The position numbers and the translations under genes were made by a program. Positions 58,066-64,000 of a stretch of 64,000 nt of DNA are shown here, piece by piece. The notes beneath the pieces were generated by a model, which saw only the letters and a program-made list of their open reading frames with translations, searched no databases and was not told the origin of the DNA. The number at the start of each line of letters is the position of its first letter. Positions within the stretch are counted from its first letter, which is position 1. Source of the DNA: Typhlomys cinereus (taxonomy: Eukaryota; Chordata; Mammalia; Rodentia; Platacanthomyidae); contig JALPQD010000044.1 of NCBI GenBank assembly GCA_023101885.1, positions 992,001 to 1,056,000 of the forward strand, read 5' to 3'.

Positions 58066-59072
58066 AAAATTCCATTGTTTTGTTAACACAGATGCTGATG
58101 CTATCTGTGGCACCCGATTGTAACAGATTTTCTAATCACATTACTTAGCCCAATACTCTAGCTACTCTTATAGTCCAGTCTCTCTAGGTGCCCTAACATG
58201 AAAACTGCCCTTGCATGAGCCATTGTTTGCTTGGGAGCACTTTCCCCTTAGCTCTTTCCCTAGCTATTTTCATACCATCTTGGAGGTTGTTGCAGCTTAA
58301 ATTTACTCCTGATCATTCTTTGATTGTTCCTCTCCACAGGCTAGGACAGATGTCCTAGGACTCGACCTTATAATCACAGTGTTTCTAGACAGAAGACAAT
58401 TTTCAGTAGCTACTCATGTAAAGGTCATTTGGCAGTTGGCTCCCCTGATAACAGGATCATATTTTATCTTACCTACCTTGGTGCTTATCACTGAAGTGGA
58501 CACAAAAGGGTGTCAAAATGCTTTCTGATTCATAGATGAATAAATCAGCAGGCTGAGGTACGATTGCGTTATCTGTTCCTGGGACATGGCTCTTGAAGAT
58601 GGAAACTAGCACTGTAACTGGGCAAGCAATGGCACACCTGTTTCTCAATACTTTATGCTTAGACCTTTGGCTATGGATTCTCTCTTTAGATAGTTCTTTA
58701 ATATTGGCATTTCTGCCTCCTCGGCATGCCAAATCTGCTTTACCTTTAATTCTACTCTGCCCCTGGGTACTTACCATCCGACCTCCTTGGGCTACATTCC
58801 ATAATCTTTTCTGAAAATGTGTTCAGAACTTCTTCTCCTAATTCAGAGAAGCTCATTTTCTCCACGACCCCACTTAAATTCTGTCCCTCTTGAAACTATA
58901 TATTTCCATTGTCTCATCTAGTGTGCCGGCCTAAGATAGTACACTCATCAACCATTATTGATTCTAGTTAATTCTAGTCTGAGGTCTTCACTCTGTTTTC
59001 TCTGGAGAAGTTTATCTCAACTTAAAAGACTCTTCTCTGTCAGGTCTTATTGTTCTAGTACATGACTTTTGA
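58066..59072. other. Unassigned sequence
   Basis: No gene recognised. 58800-59050 has a C/T-rich texture that could be a worn L2 but is not callable. Confidence 0.4.
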
Positions 59073-59074
59073 AC

Positions 59075-59225
59075 TTTAATGAGTGTCCAGGCCACTTGAG
59101 GACTTCCTGTTCAGAACACAGCTCCCTAAGCTCTGTCATAGAGGGTCGGAGTTCAGCCCTTATATTTACTTTCTTGCAAACTGACTAGGGATTCTCATTG
59201 CCAATGTTGGAGTTATAGAAGTACA
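59075..59225 (+). mobile_element. Possible MER5-like (hAT-Charlie) DNA transposon fossil
   Basis: 'actttaatgagtgtccaggc', 'ctgttcagaacacagctccc' and 'gggattctcattgccaatgt' resemble, in order, blocks of the short nonautonomous MER5 family found across placental mammals. Very diverged. Confidence 0.35.
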
Positions 59226-59892
59226 TTTTGATAGTACTTCTTCAATAGTTTAAGACAAGATTGTTAAAATCTGATGTGACGCTTGCCCCCTATGGTTTTA
59301 AAATCACTATTATTTCTTTAGTTTACCTTAAAGCTGATAAACGTTTTTGTGCTATTTCTTGTTTCTTATTATTTAAGATATAAGACTTCTTTATAACACA
59401 TAAATCCCTTTGGCTTATAAATCCTTCCTACAAGAAACATGGTTGCCTACATTTTCCATTATAATACATAAAAGCACAGTATTCTTTTGCTTATGCACCA
59501 GTGATCATAGTAAATTGTTTTTCATTAGAATGTGGGTTTTAATGGTGAAGCTTATAACAAATTTATAGAAAGTCGCCTAATCTTGCTCCTGGCTATGACA
59601 CGTTATAAATTTGGTTTATTCTCTTTCAAATGGCAAAATAATAATAATAGGCATATTTCTAATGTCTATCTTATATAGATATTGTTTTGAATGGTAAAAT
59701 AAAAGAATATCAAAATCCTAGCCAAAATCCTAGCCTATCACTGGTAATATAGGAATGCAAAAAAAAATTACTTATTGTGGCAGAAGAATCCTTCAAATTA
59801 GCATGATGCTTTGTACATCTGTTTGCTGTTTAGCATGTAGCAAAAACTTGGTGTGAACTGATATGTATCAAAGTTTAAAATTACAACACTTG
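59226..59892. other. Unassigned AT-rich sequence
   Basis: No gene or repeat recognised; one ~13-bp direct repeat 'caaaatcctagcc' at about 59713 and 59727. Confidence 0.4.
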
Positions 59893-60045
59893 GGGCCTGG
59901 TAACATGGCTCAGTGGGGAAAGGTACTTACCACCTAGTATGATGACTTATGATTGATTTCTGAAACTCCCATGATGGCAGGAGAGATCTGACTCCACAAT
60001 TTGTCCTCTGAGTGCCACATGTGGGCCAGAGCACAAGTATAGTTT
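59893..60045 (+). mobile_element. B4/B2-type SINE
   Basis: 'ggggcctggtaacatggctc', 'agtggggaaaggtacttacc', 'gaaactcccatgatggcagg' and 'ctctgagtgccacatgtggg' follow the tRNA-like head and body of rodent B4-type SINEs. Confidence 0.75.
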
Positions 60046-61686
60046 CTTTACATTTCCTAATAGCTCAGGATTTAGTCAGGTGCTAACAGAACCAATAGAA
60101 GGAGCAGACCTTGAAGCCTGGGCTTCAGGCTCCAGCTCCATCATCTAAAGAAGCCTCCTGTGTTCATCCATGCAGTAGGATTGGCAGAGAGCAGCTTCCA
60201 CCTCTGCTCCTGGGCAGTGCACTTGGCCTGAATCTTGCTGTCATCCTCTAGACATCAAGTTTTGTTGTTTCCCAAAGAACTTTATCATGTGAACTCTGCT
60301 TTTTTTTTTTATTACTTCTTTCTCTTACATAAGATCTTTTTCAGAAATCACTTGTGGAATGTTTGTTAGCTATAACAAAAAATTCAATTGAAATGCTAGC
60401 TTTATTAGATTATCTTTCAGAAGAAAGTGTAAAATTACATCATTTACCAGTGGTGTAAATTTTAATTCTCTTCATTTGAAACAGCATTTTTAAAGGGGTA
60501 ACTCAGAACACGTTCTCTAACCCTGTGTGTGATTCACTTAAAAATTTGCAATATTTAATAAATAAGATACTTAGCATTTTGGCAATATACCATTTGTGTA
60601 AAGTTCCAAGTACAATTTAATGGCAGTATTATTAGTTCCATTTCATTTAAGTTATATATTTCCTTAGTAGCTATTCAAGACCAAAACATAATAAATGGAT
60701 AGTTATCCATTTTCCAATTCAAGGGGTTGGCTATAAAACAGCAGGAACTCAGGAAATTCAGCAACCTATCTGTCTTGAGAGGAATAAAACACTATTCCAC
60801 TCTGTACTGGCTGGCACAACTCCTCACCAACAATTCCCCATTTGGATATCAAACAAGCTGGCCTTTGTACTTTGTTTATGCTGTCACTAAAGCATTGCTC
60901 TCAGAGCACTTCAGATATACAAAAATAGTGTTGCTGTCTCTCATAGTATAAATGAAAACAGTCACTCAAACTGCTGCCCAAAGAGTATGTTTCTCGAACA
61001 GATGCCCTCACTGTGCCACCGTGGAAATGCTGAACTAAATTTCTTACTTTATCAAGATCCTAAAGATTATGGACATCTGTGGACAATCCTAAATCATAAA
61101 GTGCTTATTAGATGGATGTAAGAGATATTATCTACATTACCCACCCAAGAATCCTCCTTGCTATGTCCCCAAGAAGTTTGACTTCTAACCTAATGGGGAA
61201 GGTTTAGACAAATGGATGCAGTACCCATATTTCATGGATATTGTGATGAAAATAAGCACCAGCATCAGCCCAAGTAACATGGGGAAAAAAAACTGTGGAA
61301 TGATCTCATTCAATTGGTTAATAGAAAAAAAGGAGACATTTTCCAGTGGGGAGACCTGGGAGCCCCTTCTATTGGTTCCTCCAGTAGAGAAAGAGACAAA
61401 TGGGAAGCAGTAAGGAATGACACAGTGTAGATTCTCCTCCTTGAAGAGCGATAAAGAGAATCATCCTGCAGGTCAGCAGAGAAACACAAAGCATTGCATT
61501 CTAGCCTATGGATTTCCAACATCTGCACTTTGAAATTTAGATGTGTCTTGGTTCTATATTTCTTATATAACCTTGTTCCATCAACATACACATATATTTA
61601 CTTACAAAATACAGTATAAAAATGAATAAGATTTTCTGAACATCTAAGTGAAGCTACTTTGCCATGGTTTATGATGGATTAAAATT

Positions 61687-61688
<2 letters not shown>
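60046..61688. other. Unassigned sequence, repeat-poor
   Basis: 1.6 kb without a recognisable element; T10 run at about 60300. Small frames (60727-60951, 61310-61591) show no domains. Confidence 0.45.

Positions 61689-61745
<57 letters not shown>
61689..61745. repeat. (TC)n microsatellite
   Basis: Uninterrupted TC run of about 28 units directly in front of a SINE 3' segment. Confidence 0.97.
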
Positions 61746-61749
<4 letters not shown>

Positions 61750-61905
61750 CAGGATGATGCCTGATTTCACCTTTGGGTCTCCACAGGTGCACATGCAAGC
61801 AAGGGCCCTTGTCTACATATACCTGCACACACACACACCCATCCACATGCAACACACACATGTGAGTGCATACAAAATAATAAATAACATAAACTGTAGG
61901 CCAAA
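61746..61905 (+). mobile_element. 3' part of an older B2-like SINE
   Basis: 'agttcaggatgatgcctgat', 'tctccacaggtgcacatgca' and the CA-rich stretch ending 'gcatacaaaataataaataa' match the 3' half and tail of the type 2 family. The 5' half is absent, replaced by the TC run. Confidence 0.65.
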
Positions 61906-63488
61906 AACAAAATATAGGATTAAATTAATTATTTAGATCTGAATTAAAATGTCACACATAAATACCCTTGAAAATGAAGGGTATCTCATTCCTACTTCAC
62001 AGACCTTAAGCCTGCATCCCCAGTGGATTTTTTTGCATTTTGATAGACAGTCTTTTAACTTTGCTGCCTTCTTAAATATTTTAATTCCATGATATTAAAC
62101 ATATCTAGAATCTTTCTACCTCAAAGAGAACAGGAGAAAGAGAAATGAATATGAAAAACGAGGGAGTAATTCTTGTGAGAAATTACTTATACATAACAAA
62201 GTATCAAGATATTAAAATGTACAGGGCAAGTAAAATTAAAGATGAGTGCAACTTTTAAAAAGTGATTACACTTTACTTGTTCAATGTTAAAAATAACAGT
62301 TGACAAAAGGAATGCATATCATCTATAATGGAAGTATGCCTAAAATTTAAATTTTTAATCGAAGAACTTAAATGAGTATAAACTTATTCTCTAAGTGCAA
62401 GGAGTATGAAAGCATTGTAGCAGTATGGAATGAAGCACTGAAGGAAAGGGTTCTTCCTACCCAAGCCAGATGCCTAGCAAGCATTTCTTTTGCAGGCATC
62501 TAAGGGAGCCAGGGTGTCATGGAGATGTCCTCTGCTGATGAGAGTGAAAGCCAGCCCTGCAGTGTCACAGACCCGCCTCCTAAAGGCCAAGGTTGAACCC
62601 CTGCTAGGAAACAGGCAGAACAGCTCTTCTGAAATCTTTCACCACGGGAGAGGCTTCAGAAAAAGAATTGAAGAGAATTTTTGGAGAAATGTGAGAAGCT
62701 GCATAATTTCTTTTCCCCGATTGGTTGGTGGTGGGGAAGGAGGCACAGAGAAAAATGCCTCCTATTGAAGCTAGTTTGAAATGATCTTGAATAAGAGACT
62801 CTTTCCCTCCAGGTTACTGAGAAGCAGAGTCCCAGATTTTTGCCATGCTGCCAGGGCCTCAGTATAGGAGGGTACTGAGAAGGCAAAGAGCCCAGAGAGG
62901 GAGAGAGCAGAGCAGAGCCTCATTTGGACTCCTGTGGCATCACTGAGGTGCACAGAGACTCTTTGGATTCCTGTAGGTAGTTCATAAATGTAGCAGGTTC
63001 TTATCTAGTGGTCAAAGTTCCTAAGAGCACTCCTGGTAGAATGAAGTGCTGATATCAAAGAAGTGATGACAGTCCATTTGTGTTAAGAGGGAACTGCGGC
63101 TTCTTCAACATGGACAGCCTCTGTTTGCGAGCTCTTCAGCCTTTATCCATGTTCTGTTTACAGGAAGCAATAGGCATGAATACACATGACAAATATGATG
63201 AGCCAAGTATGCATGGGCCTTAGTCTTTCATGCACTAGAATTGTGAGCTGGAGAGAATCTCAGAGGCAGAATGAGAGCTGTGATCATCCTTTTATTCTGT
63301 TTCGCAAAAGTCATGACACCTGACATGTGCTACAGCACCAGCTGGCTTATTTTGCTGACACACTCTGCACTCGAGGGACTCCTAAACACGTTTTATTTAT
63401 TTCATGAAAATTGGCCAAGTACCACCCCTTCCACTCTATAGTGATAAATTTCATCCTTTATTGTAAAAAGAATTTTATATTTATCTTG
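61906..63488. other. Unassigned sequence
   Basis: No gene recognised. 62440-62960 is GC-richer, with a pyrimidine tract ending 'cttttgcag' at about 62487-62495 that looks like a 3' splice site, but the following 92-codon frame matches no family. Confidence 0.42.
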
Positions 63489-63489
63489 A

Positions 63490-63872
63490 ATTTTTCTTTT
63501 TCTCCTCTGTATATGTTTATGACATCTGTATGACTATACATGTCTACATAGGTGTGAACTAATGTATGTGTGCAAATAAACATGAACATGTGTGCACATG
63601 TGTTTGAAGACTTGATGCGAACATTAGGAGAGTTTTCCTCAATCACTCTCTACCTTATTCAGTGTGGAATGGCTTTGAACCCAGAGCTCACCTATATGGT
63701 TACTCTAACTAGTCAGCTTGTCCCAAGAATCTCAGTATTTGCATACTGAGTGCTGGAATTACAGGTGGGATGCCTACTGACCTAGTATTTATTAGGGTGC
63801 TGAAGATCCAAATTCTGGTCCTTTTCCTTTTCCTGCAAGTGTTTTGACCACTGAGCCATCTCCCCAGACCCT
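63490..63872 (-). mobile_element. B4-type SINE, reverse orientation
   Basis: TG/CA-rich tail at 63530-63605. 'ggctttgaacccagagctca', 'gcatactgagtgctggaatt' and 'acaggtgggatgcctactga' form the body (B1 part in reverse), and the head is 'gaccactgagccatctcccc' at about 63847. Confidence 0.8.
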
Positions 63873-64000
63873 ATACTTGAAATATACTGTATTTGAGTAT
63901 CAGCTCAATGCTGTAATTATATGATAAGTTTGAAACCAATTCCATCATTCAAAGCCTGTCTTCTGGAATTAAAAAGTTTCTGTTCTGAAAAAAAAAAAAC

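Noticed and set aside
62490..62768. 92-codon frame behind a 3' splice-like tract
   Set aside because: The acceptor looks good but the frame matches no family and no donor of equal quality closes it; kept only as a remark in the annotation.
1..64000. CRISPR arrays, operons, phage or bacterial mobile elements
   Set aside because: Regular repeats are microsatellites without spacers; sequence is mammalian, with no ribosome-binding sites, dense coding or prokaryotic gene order.

Overview
This is mammalian nuclear DNA, AT-rich and dominated by interspersed repeats. No intact host protein-coding gene could be supported. The repeats point to a rodent: tRNA-derived B2/B4-type SINEs, B1-like SINEs, a rodent-style LINE-1 with a G-rich 3' UTR, ERVL/MaLR-type LTRs and many (CA)n microsatellites. 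The youngest SINE has a B2-like tRNA head but its own 3' body ending in (CA)/(TG), unlike mouse or rat B2. That suggests a non-murine myodont lineage such as a jerboa relative; this is inference. The window reads as intergenic or deep intronic sequence.

Layout. 1-3338: a decayed ERVL-type provirus with two same-orientation LTRs and a broken pol remnant. 6406-12566: a nearly full-length LINE-1 on the + strand with an 11-bp target-site duplication (TSD), both ORFs broken but the reverse-transcriptase core still in one open frame. 13-19.5 kb: older SINEs, a solo LTR, a 138-bp LINE-1 3' end with a perfect 13-bp TSD and a GATA tail, and an ancient LINE-1 split by a SINE. 19.5-30 kb: mostly unique AT-rich DNA with old L1 and B1 fragments. 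30-37 kb: a young SINE, a 27-bp tandem repeat and several solo LTRs. 37.2-40.4 kb: repeat-poor, somewhat more GC-rich DNA with a (CAG)20 tract and a block that looks like conserved noncoding sequence. 40.4-53.7 kb: dense LTRs, SINEs and microsatellites, including two SINEs sitting at the junctions of short tandem duplications and one nested SINE pair. 53.7-64 kb: a 170-bp AGGGAG hexanucleotide array, another MaLR-type LTR, B4 SINEs and unique sequence.

No gene set works together here. The only coding machinery is retrotransposon-derived and, as far as can be read, inactive. The observations most worth checking are the repeat-poor block with the CAG tract (38.9-40.0 kb), the two SINE insertions at tandem-duplication junctions, the tiny L1 insertion that seeded a GATA microsatellite, the hexanucleotide mirror-repeat array, and an unrecognised block at 50.46-51.34 kb. 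I saw nothing that I could call a new biological system.
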